Below, one piece after another: positions 1 through 8,333 of a stretch of DNA of 24,111 nucleotides; positions within the stretch are counted from its first letter, which is position 1, and each line of letters begins with the position of its first letter. Source of the DNA: Porphyromonadaceae bacterium UBA7141 (GTDB lineage Bacteria; Bacteroidota; Bacteroidia; Bacteroidales; Muribaculaceae). A program made the position numbers and the translations under genes. The DNA lies in NCBI GenBank assembly GCA_002491945.1, contig DKWX01000025.1, forward strand, positions 1 through 24,111. Direction: 5' to 3'. The notes under the pieces were generated by a model. It saw only the letters and a program-made list of their open reading frames with translations. It made no database searches and was not told where the DNA came from.

Positions 1-120
1 ACATCGCAGTTGCGCGCGGCCTGCGAGCAGGCCGCGCGCAAGGCCCGCTGGCAACCGGTCGACTCGCGCAAAGCACGCACCGCCCGCGGCACAATCACCT
101 TCACCATCACCCCACGATGA
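1..120 (+). CDS. C-terminal end of a TonB-like energy transducer (partial, 5' end outside window)
   Basis: Frame 1 is open from the window edge to a TGA at 118-120 and gives 39 residues. The tail contains 'ACEQAARKAR', then W-x-P, then 'GTITFTI' and a final PR. This fits the last helix and beta strand of the TonB C-terminal domain common in Bacteroidetes, typically 'AAxxAARKARF...GTITYxF'. TonB would carry ExbB/ExbD energy across the periplasm to outer-membrane receptors. Only the tail is visible, so the family call rests on this short motif. A perfect 13-bp inverted repeat (11-23 with 28-40) lies inside the codons for the Ala/Arg-rich helix. Confidence 0.6.
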   Translation, partial: TSQLRAACEQAARKARWQPVDSRKARTARGTITFTITPR

Positions 121-256
121 CACGATAACACGATAACCGACACAACACAATCCCACCGACGCGGCTATGCCGGGACGTCACCCCTTAACCCCGCGCCTCT
201 CCTCCGGGCCGACTACGATGACGGCACATCCGCGCCGACTAATACCCCAACACGCT

Positions 257-1357
257 ATGGATCATCCTGATATCAATGTGCTTGACCCCGAGCTCAAGCT
301 TATCACTCCAACCGAGAAACACGGACAGCATTCCATCGGTGTCGTGGCCAATTACGCCGACGACGAAGAAACCAGATTCCTGCTGACACCCGAAGGGTGC
401 GGACTCCTCACTTCGGCCGGAATCGAAATCAATATAGAGGAGGGGGCCGGAGTCGACATCTCATTCTCCGACGAGGCCTATGCCGAATTCGGCGCTAAAA
501 TCGTAAGCCGGGAGGAGGCTCTGAAATCGAAGATTGTGTTGAGCTACGTGCCGCTGCGCACCGACGACATACTGCGTATGCGCCCCGGCTCCGTCCTGCT
601 GTGCATGATGGGCGAGCAGCTCTACCGCAAAGACACCGTAAAGGCATTGCTGGAACGCAACATAGCGTGTGCCGTGTTCGACAATATGTATTCCTTCAAT
701 GACGACCCGGTATTCGCCAATATCATCTATGAAATCGACGGCCGGGCTGCCATTCTCTATGCCCAGGAGCATCTTTCATACCTCGGTGGCGGAAAGGGTG
801 TGCTGCTGGCCGGTGTGGCCGGCATCAACCCCTGCGAGGTGCTGATTATCGGCGAGGGACAGGATTGTTTCTATGCCGCCCGCGCGGCAATCGCAGCCGG
901 CGCATCGGTGACTCTGATCAACAATGATGTGTCGGTGCTGCAGGCCGCACGACAGTTCTGCGGAGACTCGCTGACCACTCTCTCCATACATCCGCGAGTG
1001 CTCTACAATAAGTGCAAGACCGCCGATGTGCTCATCATGGGCACCACCACACGCCCCTTCGAATTCCCCAAGAAGCTGAATATGGTGATGAAAGATTCGG
1101 CCTTCGTGATGAATTTCAAGGACACGCACCCCTCTTCGTCGGTGCCACGCACGGTGGCAATGGCCATGAGCAACGTGCTGGTCAACTTCTTCGACGAGAT
1201 GACCATCAAGGGGGGATTCGAGAAGATGCTGCTCAGTTCGCCCGGCGTGCAGGCCGGGATGGTGACATTCCACGGCAAACTCGTCGACAAGCTCGTGGCC
1301 TCGCTCGTGCAGCTCCCGGCCGTCGACCTGCGCATGATGCTCACTGCAAAGAACTGA
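257..1357 (+). CDS. Divergent alanine dehydrogenase / PNT-family protein
   Basis: A 366-residue product when started at ATG 257, where homology-like sequence begins; in-frame ATGs at 167 and 218 would add 30 or 13 low-complexity residues. The layout follows alanine dehydrogenase/transhydrogenase-alpha: an N-terminal half with 'RFLLTPEG' (R40), a conserved-looking 'EIDGRAAILYAQ' helix, 'GVAGINPCEVLIIG', a Rossmann-like core, then 'SVPRTVAMAMSNVL'. Family enzymes interconvert L-alanine and pyruvate with NAD. Key positions differ here: the usual catalytic Lys (as in 'ILKxxEP') aligns with S96 in 'IVLSYVPL', the usual His/Gln stretch is 'LCMMGEQ', and the GxGxxG loop reads GEGQDC (199-204), lacking the third Gly. 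Fold assignment is solid; dehydrogenase activity is doubtful. It stands alone between the TonB-like gene and a glycosyltransferase. Confidence 0.75.
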   Translation: MDHPDINVLDPELKLITPTEKHGQHSIGVVANYADDEETRFLLTPEGCGLLTSAGIEINIEEGAGVDISFSDEAYAEFGAKIVSREEALKSKIVLSYVPLRTDDILRMRPGSVLLCMMGEQLYRKDTVKALLERNIACAVFDNMYSFNDDPVFANIIYEIDGRAAILYAQEHLSYLGGGKGVLLAGVAGINPCEVLIIGEGQDCFYAARAAIAAGASVTLINNDVSVLQAARQFCGDSLTTLSIHPRVLYNKCKTADVLIMGTTTRPFEFPKKLNMVMKDSAFVMNFKDTHPSSSVPRTVAMAMSNVLVNFFDEMTIKGGFEKMLLSSPGVQAGMVTFHGKLVDKLVASLVQLPAVDLRMMLTAKN

Positions 1358-1423
1358 GCGCGCACCTGCCCGCCCCCCTCAGGCAGGCTCTATATTCCTA
1401 CCAATATATACATCTGCATCAGG

Positions 1424-2506
1424 ATGCGCATCATACACATCGTACACGGCAACTCGATGGGAGGCGCTCAGCGCTACGCACTCGACATCTGCCGCCACTA
1501 CGTGGAGGCGGGGAGCGATGTAGTGGCCCTCACCCGCGACGCAAAGGCCGTCGACTCACAGTTTGCCGAGGCCGGAGTGCCATTACGCCACGCCCCGTTG
1601 CGCGACTACCCCGACCTATTCTCCTCTCTCGCCCTGCGGCCTCTGATCGAGGCCGGCGAGAGGGGAGCGACGGTGGTGCACGTCCACCGCTACCGCGACG
1701 CTCTGACCGCCATACTGGCCCGGCGGATGGCCGGGCGCTCGGATGTGCGCATCATCGTGACACGCCATATCTCCGAACCGGCAAAAGACAATATGCTGCG
1801 ACGGTTTATCTACCGCCACGTCGACGCGCACATATTCGTGTCGGAATTTTCGCGCCGCGAATTCCTCAGCACGTGGCCGCACGGGCGCTATCCGCTCGAC
1901 ACGGCCCGCCTATACGTGGCCTACAACAGCCGCAGCAATATCCCCGCGCCCACGGCCGAGCCGCAGCGGGGCGCCATCACGGCCATGTATCACGGCACAC
2001 TGCGCCACGGCAAAGGGCTCGACACGCTGATTCACGCCATGACACATCTGCGCGACACCCGTATGCGTCTGCGAATCGCCGGCACCGGCGACCCCGATTA
2101 TGCCGACACTCTGCGCCGCACAGCCATCTCGCTCGGCGTGATGGACTCCATCGACTGGAGCCGCAATCCGACCGACCCGGCAAGCCTTATCCCGGGATGT
2201 CACTTCGGTGTGCTCCCGTCGTCGGTGCCCGAAGCCTTCGGCATGGCCAATCTTGAATACATGGCCGCCGGGCGCCCGCAGATATGCACATTCAACGGCG
2301 CCCAGGGGGAATATCTCACCCCGGGACTGGAGGCCATCGAGGTGCCCACGTCCGATCCACGCGCGCTCGCCGAGGCTATGCGCACACTATATGCCGACAA
2401 AGAGCTGCGCCAACGCATGGGGGAGGCTGCGGCCCGACGCTATGCCGAATCTCTGGCATGGCCACACTTCATCCGACGAATCGAAAATATATATGCCAAG
2501 ACTTGA
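1424..2506 (+). CDS. GT4-type (GT-B fold) glycosyltransferase
   Basis: A 360-residue protein beginning 'MRIIHIVHGNSMGGAQRY', the classic first strand and glycine-rich loop of family 4 glycosyltransferases. The donor-binding C-terminal half is recognisable from 'YHGTLRHGKGLDTLIHAM' and 'LRIAGTGDP', followed by the E-x7-E motif in 'PEAFGMANLEYMAAGRP' (E270 and E278), which contacts the nucleotide sugar. No membrane segment is seen, so it probably works at the cytoplasmic face on a lipid-linked or surface glycan; the substrate cannot be read from sequence. Its last 14 bases overlap nadK, suggesting co-translation. The 66-bp gap before it has a weak -7-like TACATCTG (1409-1416) close to the ATG and no good terminator. 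Confidence 0.88.
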   Translation: MRIIHIVHGNSMGGAQRYALDICRHYVEAGSDVVALTRDAKAVDSQFAEAGVPLRHAPLRDYPDLFSSLALRPLIEAGERGATVVHVHRYRDALTAILARRMAGRSDVRIIVTRHISEPAKDNMLRRFIYRHVDAHIFVSEFSRREFLSTWPHGRYPLDTARLYVAYNSRSNIPAPTAEPQRGAITAMYHGTLRHGKGLDTLIHAMTHLRDTRMRLRIAGTGDPDYADTLRRTAISLGVMDSIDWSRNPTDPASLIPGCHFGVLPSSVPEAFGMANLEYMAAGRPQICTFNGAQGEYLTPGLEAIEVPTSDPRALAEAMRTLYADKELRQRMGEAAARRYAESLAWPHFIRRIENIYAKT

Positions 2507-3383
2507 ACCGGTAAGACTCCTCACCATAGCCGGCAACACACATCAGGCCGACTATCTGCACCATATCCGCCATCTGCTCGACACCCTGCGCAACCGAGGC
2601 ATCCGGCTTGCCGTGGAAAGGCGTTTCGCCTCTTATCTCACATCCCACGGCATAGCGACAGCTCCCTGTGAGTCTGTAGATGAGCCTCCGGCCGATGCCG
2701 GAGCTGCCATCAGCATAGGGGGCGACGGCACTTTCCTGCGCACCGCCCGCTGGATAGGACGGCTCCGCACTCCGGTGCTCGGCATCAATACGGGGCATCT
2801 CGGGTTTCTCTCAGGCTACGACCCGGCCGAGACAGAGATGCTGACACAGATGCTGCTCGACGGAGATGCCGAAGTGGAATCACGCATGGCTCTGCGGGTG
2901 GATGTCGATGAGGCCGACCGTAATCTGTTGCCACGCCTGCCATATGCCCTCAACGAAGTGGCGATTCTTAAAGAAGAGACAGCATCAATGATCAGCGTCA
3001 ACGTCGGACTCTCCGGCAACTACCTTGCCGACTATCTGGCCGACGGCCTGCTGATATCCACCCCCACCGGCTCGACCGGATACAATCTTTCGGCCGGTGG
3101 CCCGATACTGTTTCCCGACCTCGACGTCATATGCCTGGCTCCAATCGCTCCGCACACGCTGACCGCGCGTCCGGTCGTGGCATCGGGCGACAGTGTGGTG
3201 CGGGCGCGCACCACCTCGCGATCACCCCGCTACCGCGTCAGTCTCGACGGGGTGTCGTTCCTGATGCCCGAAGGGTCGGCCATCACCGTCACAAGAGCCG
3301 ATTTCGCGCCACGCGTCATACGCCGCCGCGACGACTCCTTTGCCGACACTCTGCGACATAAATTACTGTGGGGAATGCGCTGA
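2493..3383 (+). CDS. nadK: NAD kinase
   Basis: A 296-residue ATP-NAD kinase, which phosphorylates NAD to NADP in the cytosol. The start at 2493 ('MPRLEPVRLLTIAG') is chosen because a beta strand typical of the NadK N-terminus follows it. The frame stays open upstream only through the glycosyltransferase gene. Diagnostic motifs are GGDG at 76-79 followed by TFLRTAR, 'INTGHLGFLS' (N99-G101), 'ALNEVAI' and 'TPTGSTGYNLSAGGPI' from T190. Length fits bacterial NadK. It overlaps the glycosyltransferase by 14 nt and is followed by a 117-nt gap holding the next gene's promoter, so it is probably the last gene of its transcript. Confidence 0.97.
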   Translation: MPRLEPVRLLTIAGNTHQADYLHHIRHLLDTLRNRGIRLAVERRFASYLTSHGIATAPCESVDEPPADAGAAISIGGDGTFLRTARWIGRLRTPVLGINTGHLGFLSGYDPAETEMLTQMLLDGDAEVESRMALRVDVDEADRNLLPRLPYALNEVAILKEETASMISVNVGLSGNYLADYLADGLLISTPTGSTGYNLSAGGPILFPDLDVICLAPIAPHTLTARPVVASGDSVVRARTTSRSPRYRVSLDGVSFLMPEGSAITVTRADFAPRVIRRRDDSFADTLRHKLLWGMR

Positions 3384-3485
3384 CATCGACGGCCGATGGC
3401 AGCCGCCGCACCCGTCGAAACCCGTTTTTCCCCTCTTACTGCCATTTTTCAACGGCCTGATAGCCCGCGATTGCAGAATTATTGC

Positions 3486-3493
3486 TATTTTTG
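3486..3493 (+). promoter_or_regulatory. Bacteroidota-type -7 box for the polyprenyl synthase gene
   Basis: TATTTTTG matches the TAnnTTTG -7 consensus exactly. No good TTTG lies about 20 bp upstream; a TTTTT run at 3454-3458 and a TTG at 3471-3473 are off-spacing. The box ends only 7 nt before ATG 3501, so transcription would start within a few bases of the start codon. Confidence 0.55.
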
Positions 3494-3500
3494 CACTCTG

Positions 3501-4478
3501 ATGCAGCACTTCGACCATATAATAAACCGTCTGGCCCCCGATCTCGAACGCATGAATGAAATCATGCGCTCCCATCTGGCCACACCCAACGAGCTGATGA
3601 ACCGTATCGTCGAGAGCTATCTCTCCGTAAAAGGGAAACAGATACGCCCTCTGCTCGTAATGCTCAGTGCCCGGTTCTTCGGCGGTGTCAACGACGACAC
3701 CCTACATGCCGGAGCCGCACTCGAAATGCTCCACAACGCCTCGCTCATACATGATGATGTGGTCGATGAGACGCTACTGAGAAGAGGTGTCGATACGGTC
3801 AATGCCGTGTGGGGAAACCATCTCGCTGTGCTCGTAGGCGATTTCTTCGTCAGCAATGCCCTTGCCGCCGGGATACGCACCGGCCATCTCGCCGTGATAT
3901 CCGCGCTCTCGGCTCTCGGGAAGGAACTCTCGCTCGGCGAAGTAGACCAGATATGCAATGCCCGCGACCACAATCTTGATGAGCAGAGCTATATCGACAT
4001 GATCCGAAAAAAGACGGCGTCTCTGTTCATGAACTGTGTCAGAATGGGGGCTCAGACTGCCGGAGCATCCGACGCACAGATCGCTCCGATGGTGGATTAC
4101 GCCGAATTGCTCGGAATCGCATTCCAGATACGCGATGACATATTCGACTATTTCGACGACCCCCGCATAGGCAAGCCCACCGGCAACGACCTGCGCGAAG
4201 GGAAAGTGTCGCTGCCCCTGCTCTACGCCATGCGCGCCGACTCTACTTCCTGTCGCGCCGAAAAAATGCGCGGACTAATACGCCGGGGCGACCTCTCGAC
4301 CGAAGAAATCGATACTCTTGTGGAGTTTGCAAAAGCTGAAGGTGGAATCGACTATGCATTCGAATATATGCGTAGGCTGCAACGCCGGGGAAACACCATA
4401 CTTGAGAATTATCCCGATTCGGAATGGCGCCGCGCTTTCGCCGACCTTTTCGAATTCATAATCGCACGCGACCGATGA
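3501..4478 (+). CDS. ispB: Trans-polyprenyl diphosphate synthase (octaprenyl-type)
   Basis: A 325-residue all-helical prenyltransferase that condenses isopentenyl diphosphate onto an allylic diphosphate to make the long side chain of menaquinone. The two Mg-binding aspartate motifs are present: DDVVD at 85-89 ('LIHDDVVDETLLRRG') and DDIFD at 212-216 ('FQIRDDIFDYF'). 'VKGKQIRPLLVML' and 'GKPTGNDLREGKVSLPLLYA' also fit. ATG 3501 is preferred because an exact -7 box sits just before it; the open frame back to 3396 would translate promoter DNA. Chain length cannot be read directly; IspB-like is favoured over farnesyl synthase because the small residues before the first motif ('AGAALEMLHNASLIHDD') leave room for a long product. 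It overlaps rnhB by ATGA. Confidence 0.92.
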   Translation: MQHFDHIINRLAPDLERMNEIMRSHLATPNELMNRIVESYLSVKGKQIRPLLVMLSARFFGGVNDDTLHAGAALEMLHNASLIHDDVVDETLLRRGVDTVNAVWGNHLAVLVGDFFVSNALAAGIRTGHLAVISALSALGKELSLGEVDQICNARDHNLDEQSYIDMIRKKTASLFMNCVRMGAQTAGASDAQIAPMVDYAELLGIAFQIRDDIFDYFDDPRIGKPTGNDLREGKVSLPLLYAMRADSTSCRAEKMRGLIRRGDLSTEEIDTLVEFAKAEGGIDYAFEYMRRLQRRGNTILENYPDSEWRRAFADLFEFIIARDR

Positions 4479-5137
4479 GCCTCCTACCCTATATGCATCA
4501 GGGTGTGGCCGAAGCAGGATGCGACGAGGCCGGACGAGGATGCCTCTGCGGACCTGTGGCCTGCGCTGCCGTCATTCTCCCTCCCGACTTCGAATGCGAA
4601 CTGCTAAATGACTCCAAGCAGCTCTCCGAAGTCACACGCGAGCAGCTACGTCCGATAATTGAGGATGAGGCTCTGGCTTGGAGCGTGGTGATGGTGGGGC
4701 CTCAGGAGATTGACCGTATAAACATATTACGCGCCTCAATCACCGGAATGCAACGGGCTCTCGACCGACTGAAATGGCTACGCATTTTCCCTTCTCCATA
4801 CCCCAACATTCCCGAAATCACCGGAGGCGAGAAGGCCGTACCGGAGCATATACTCGTCGACGGCAATAAATTCTCACCCTACAGGGGGATACCTTACTCG
4901 ACCGTAGTGCATGGCGACGCCACATACATGAGCATCGCCGCAGCGTCGATTTTAGCCAAAACCTACCGCGACGCCTATATGCGACGTCTTGCCGACCGCT
5001 TCCCCGGCTACGGATGGGAACGCAACATGGGATACCCCACCCGCGAGCATCGCGAAGCGATACTGCGCCTCGGGCTCACCCCTCATCACCGCCGCAGCTA
5101 CAAGCCATGCCAGCCCACTCTCTTCGATGATATCTGA
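4475..5137 (+). CDS. rnhB: Ribonuclease HII
   Basis: A 220-residue RNase HII, which cuts the RNA strand of RNA-DNA hybrids and single ribonucleotides in DNA. 'AGCDEAGRGCLCGPV' gives the Asp-Glu pair, 'ILVDGNKF' the next acidic region, and 'VVHGDATYMSIAAASILAKTYRD' the catalytic Asp with the A-S-I-x-A-K signature. 'GYPTREHREAI' and 'HRRSY' near the end are typical. A stretch of about 17 residues around 'FPSPYPNIPEITGGEKA' looks like an insertion before the DGNK motif compared with short enterobacterial forms. Start ATG 4475 overlaps the TGA of the prenyl synthase gene (ATGA), so translation is probably coupled. Confidence 0.96.
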   Translation: MSLLPYMHQGVAEAGCDEAGRGCLCGPVACAAVILPPDFECELLNDSKQLSEVTREQLRPIIEDEALAWSVVMVGPQEIDRINILRASITGMQRALDRLKWLRIFPSPYPNIPEITGGEKAVPEHILVDGNKFSPYRGIPYSTVVHGDATYMSIAAASILAKTYRDAYMRRLADRFPGYGWERNMGYPTREHREAILRLGLTPHHRRSYKPCQPTLFDDI

Positions 5138-5307
5138 TTCTCTCCCTTCTCCATTCTCCCCCCACTACCAGCACATCCTCCTTTCTCCGTTTTTACGCCC
5201 CCTCAGCTTCTCTTCTCCACTGATCACTTCTTTGCACCGATGCAGCACTTCTCTCCTGCGAAGCTGCCACCGCCCGGCTCAAAAGAAGCCTAAAACCGAA
5301 TAAGAAT
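5138..5307 (+). promoter_or_regulatory. Pyrimidine-rich rnhB-polA gap with a 17-codon leader ORF
   Basis: The first 100 bases are almost all C and T. A small ORF at 5240-5293 (ATG to TAA) encodes MQHFSPAKLPPPGSKEA and ends 14 nt before the polA ATG. It is preceded by TTTGCAC, and its first 12 bases, ATGCAGCACTTC, are identical to the first 12 of the prenyl synthase gene at 3501, which is also preceded by TTTGCAC. The bases before TTTG here are CTTC, so the -7 match is poor. Whether the small ORF is translated is unknown. Confidence 0.35.
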
Positions 5308-8145
5308 ATGGAAAACAGACTGTTCCTACTCGATGCCTACGCACTCATCTTCCGTGCATACTACGCCCTTATAAAAGCTCCGCGAATCACTCGCGACGGG
5401 CTTAACACGTCAGCTATCTTCGGTTTCGTCAATACCCTCGAAGAAATTCTGCGCAAGGAGAATCCATCGCATATTGCCATCTGTTTCGACCCGGCCGGAC
5501 CCACGTTCCGTTCCCGTGCCTTCGCCGACTACAAGGGTGAACGTGAGGCGACTCCCGAGGATATCAAAATATCCGTGCCTATAATCAAGGATATCATACG
5601 CGCCTACAATATCCCGATACTTGAAGTGCCTGATTTCGAGGCCGACGATGTGATCGGCACAATGGCACGGCGTGCCGAGGCTGAAGGATTCACAACCTAT
5701 ATGATGACCCCCGACAAGGACTTCGGGCAGCTCGTAAGCCAATCGGTGATACAGTACAAACCGGCCTACCGCGGGCAGGACTTCGAATTGCGCGGCGAGA
5801 AGGAGATCTGCGAGCGCTACGGCATAAGCCGGACTTCGCAGGTGATCGACCTTCTGGCACTGATGGGCGATAAAATCGACAATATCCCCGGATGTCCGGG
5901 TGTGGGGGAGAAAACGGCGGCGAAGCTAATCGCCGAATTCGACTCAGTGGAGCAGCTTCTCGACCACACCGACCGCCTCAAGGGGGTTCTGCGCAAGAAA
6001 ATAGAGGAAAACGCCGAACAGATTCGTTTCTCAAAATTCCTGGCCACTATCCGCACAGATGTCCCTGTCGGGGCCGACCCGGAGTCGCTGATACGGAAAG
6101 AGCCTGACCTCGACCGGCTGATGGAGATATTCGACCGGCTGGAATTCCGCCAGCTCGCCGACAGGGTGCGGCGCCGCATCGGCGTGGCCGGTTCCGATGC
6201 CCCTGCCAAGTCGATATCCGAACCCTCTGACGCCAAAGCCGGGAGCTCTCAGTCTGAATCCACGTCTTTCCCCTCGTCTCTCTTTGACTTCGACAATGAA
6301 TCCGACACGGCTTCTGCCTACGAAGTGGCTGACATTCCGCTTCCGGCCACACCGTCGGAGCCGGTGATTGTGGATTCAGCCGATGCGCTGCGCCGTCTTC
6401 AGGAAGCCGTGATGCCTGAAAGGGAAGTGGGGGTATTCGCAGTCACCGAAGGCGACAATGATGTCACATGCCGATGGGTCGGGACGGCAGTGGCTATGGC
6501 CGACGGGAAGGTATGGTATCTTGACGCCGCCTGTGGCGACGCCCAGACCTGCCTGCTCGACATTCTGGCCCGGCCGGATATCCGCAAAGTCACCGATGCC
6601 TCAAAACTGCTCTATGTCATGGCTGCGCTGCAGCGCGATGGCCACACCCCGGCATTGTGCAATTTCTATGATGTCACTCTGGCACACTATCTGCTGCAGC
6701 CAGATCAGCGCCATTCGCTCGACCTGCTGGCATCCGGTCTGCTCGACATCGCACTTCTCCCTATGCCCGAACTGACGCCCAGACGCCGAGGCGGCAAATC
6801 AGCCCCGGCTCCGCAGCCTGCCGATGCCTCGGCCATTGCGGCGGCGGCGGCACAGAGGGCCTTCGCCATACTCCGGATGCGTCCCCGCCTTGAAAAGCAA
6901 CTCAGGGCAGAGCGCCTGGATGGTGTCTACAATGAGATTGAAGTGCCGCTCGTGCCGGTGCTCGCAGATATGGAACTCACAGGCGTCTGCATCGACGTTA
7001 AGGCTCTTAATGATGCCGCCGCATCGATGGATGCGAAGCTTTCCGCTCTTGAAGAGGAGATACATTCTCTGGCCGGCGAGGTATTTAATATCGGTTCGCC
7101 GTCGCAGGTGGGTGAGATTCTCTTCGACCGTCTTAAACTCGACGACAAGGCCAAACGCACCAAGACGGGACAATACTCCACATCGGAAGAGATTCTTGAG
7201 AAGGTGGCCCACAAGCATCCCATCGTCGGTAAAATATTAGAGTACCGCCAGCTGAAGAAACTGCTCTCCACCTACCTCACCGCCCTCCCGGCAGCCATCA
7301 ATCCGGCCACAGGGCGTGTGCACACCAACTATAACCAGACCGTCACCTCCACCGGGCGCATATCCTCCTCCAATCCAAATCTGCAGAATATCCCGGTGCG
7401 CGAGGATGTGGGGCGCGAGATACGCCGGGCGTTCATCCCCTCGCCGGGCAATCTCTTCCTTTCTGCCGACTATTCGCAGATTGAGCTGCGTCTTGTGGCC
7501 GACTTCGCAGCCGACGGGACCATGATCGATGCCTTCGCATCCGGGAAGGATATCCACGCCATAACGGCGGCCAGAATATTCCATAAGGTCTCTCCGGATG
7601 ACGTCACCGCAGATGAGCGCCGCAAGGCGAAGACCGCCAATTTCGGCATACTCTACGGCATTTCGGCCTTCGGTCTGGCATCGCGTCTGGCAATTCCACG
7701 GGCCGAGGCCAAGAATCTTATCGACAATTACTTCGAGAGTTTCCACACTATCCGCAAGTATATGTCGGATTCAATCGAGGCCGCGCGCGAAAATGAGTAT
7801 GCCATAACGCGCTTCGGGCGCAAGCGACGTCTGCCGGATATCAATAGCAAGAATCCTGTGGTGCGCGGCTACGCCGAGCGCAATGCCGTGAATGCCCCGA
7901 TACAGGGCACTGCGGCCGATATCATAAAGCGGGCCATGATCAGCATCCACTCGGAGATGCAGCGTCTCGGGCTGAAGTCGAAGATGATAATGCAGGTGCA
8001 CGATGAGTTGAATTTCGATGTTGTGCCCGATGAGCTTCCGGTGCTCCAGCCGCTTGTGGAGCGCCTTATGGCCGGGGCCTGGTCAGGGCACGTGCCTCTC
8101 ACGGCCGAGGCCGGAGTAGCCTCCAACTGGCTTGACGCGCATTGA
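5308..8145 (+). CDS. polA: DNA polymerase I
   Basis: A 945-residue family A polymerase for primer removal and gap filling. The 5'-nuclease domain (about 1-290) has 'EADDVIGTMARRAEAEG', 'MMTPDKDFGQLV' and the helix-hairpin-helix 'IPGCPGVGEKTAAKLI'. An acidic/serine-rich linker follows (about 295-355), then an exonuclease-like domain (about 360-530). The polymerase domain holds motif A 'SADYSQIELR' (D721), motif B from R772 through F779 and Y783, and motif C 'QVHDELNF' (D899). The proofreading site looks lost: where FDTET is expected the protein reads 'VFAVTEGD' (376-383), and no clear later acidic motifs are seen. F779 suggests normal discrimination against dideoxynucleotides. The gene ends 74 nt before a strong hairpin terminator. 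Confidence 0.97.
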   Translation: MENRLFLLDAYALIFRAYYALIKAPRITRDGLNTSAIFGFVNTLEEILRKENPSHIAICFDPAGPTFRSRAFADYKGEREATPEDIKISVPIIKDIIRAYNIPILEVPDFEADDVIGTMARRAEAEGFTTYMMTPDKDFGQLVSQSVIQYKPAYRGQDFELRGEKEICERYGISRTSQVIDLLALMGDKIDNIPGCPGVGEKTAAKLIAEFDSVEQLLDHTDRLKGVLRKKIEENAEQIRFSKFLATIRTDVPVGADPESLIRKEPDLDRLMEIFDRLEFRQLADRVRRRIGVAGSDAPAKSISEPSDAKAGSSQSESTSFPSSLFDFDNESDTASAYEVADIPLPATPSEPVIVDSADALRRLQEAVMPEREVGVFAVTEGDNDVTCRWVGTAVAMADGKVWYLDAACGDAQTCLLDILARPDIRKVTDASKLLYVMAALQRDGHTPALCNFYDVTLAHYLLQPDQRHSLDLLASGLLDIALLPMPELTPRRRGGKSAPAPQPADASAIAAAAAQRAFAILRMRPRLEKQLRAERLDGVYNEIEVPLVPVLADMELTGVCIDVKALNDAAASMDAKLSALEEEIHSLAGEVFNIGSPSQVGEILFDRLKLDDKAKRTKTGQYSTSEEILEKVAHKHPIVGKILEYRQLKKLLSTYLTALPAAINPATGRVHTNYNQTVTSTGRISSSNPNLQNIPVREDVGREIRRAFIPSPGNLFLSADYSQIELRLVADFAADGTMIDAFASGKDIHAITAARIFHKVSPDDVTADERRKAKTANFGILYGISAFGLASRLAIPRAEAKNLIDNYFESFHTIRKYMSDSIEAARENEYAITRFGRKRRLPDINSKNPVVRGYAERNAVNAPIQGTAADIIKRAMISIHSEMQRLGLKSKMIMQVHDELNFDVVPDELPVLQPLVERLMAGAWSGHVPLTAEAGVASNWLDAH

Positions 8146-8219
8146 CGCGTCCGGTCTCCGGCCCCGCTATCCGGCTTAAGCCACACGGCCGGAGGCTGCA
8201 TGATGGCATGACGCATCTG

Positions 8220-8267
8220 CATAATAAATCCGCCGGGTCACGATTGTGACCCGGCGGATTTATTATG
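8220..8267. terminator. Bidirectional hairpin between convergent genes
   Basis: A perfect 22-bp stem (8220-8241 with 8246-8267) with loop GATT. The core is CCGCCGGGTCAC and the base is AT-rich (AATAAAT / ATTTATT), giving U-rich ends on both strands. It lies after polA and after the stop of the - strand gene, so it can serve both. Confidence 0.85.
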
Positions 8268-8333
8268 AGGTTCTATAGGATTTGCGGTAATTGAGTGTTC
8301 AAATTTTGAAGTCGGTTAAATCTGAACAATTAC

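Noticed and set aside
167..256. Extended N-terminus of the alanine-dehydrogenase-like protein
   Set aside because: The 30 extra residues are Pro/Arg-rich, with no hydrophobic core for a signal peptide, and precede the normal family start.
1012..2256. Long + strand open frame of 414 codons across the ald-like and glycosyltransferase genes
   Set aside because: Its product is Arg/His/Pro-rich low-complexity sequence in the alternate frame of two recognisable genes.
2208..2492. Upstream extension of nadK
   Set aside because: It would translate glycosyltransferase coding DNA in another frame; the NadK-like N-terminus begins at 2493.
3396..3500. Upstream extension of the polyprenyl synthase
   Set aside because: It has no homology-like sequence and would run through the promoter box at 3486-3493.
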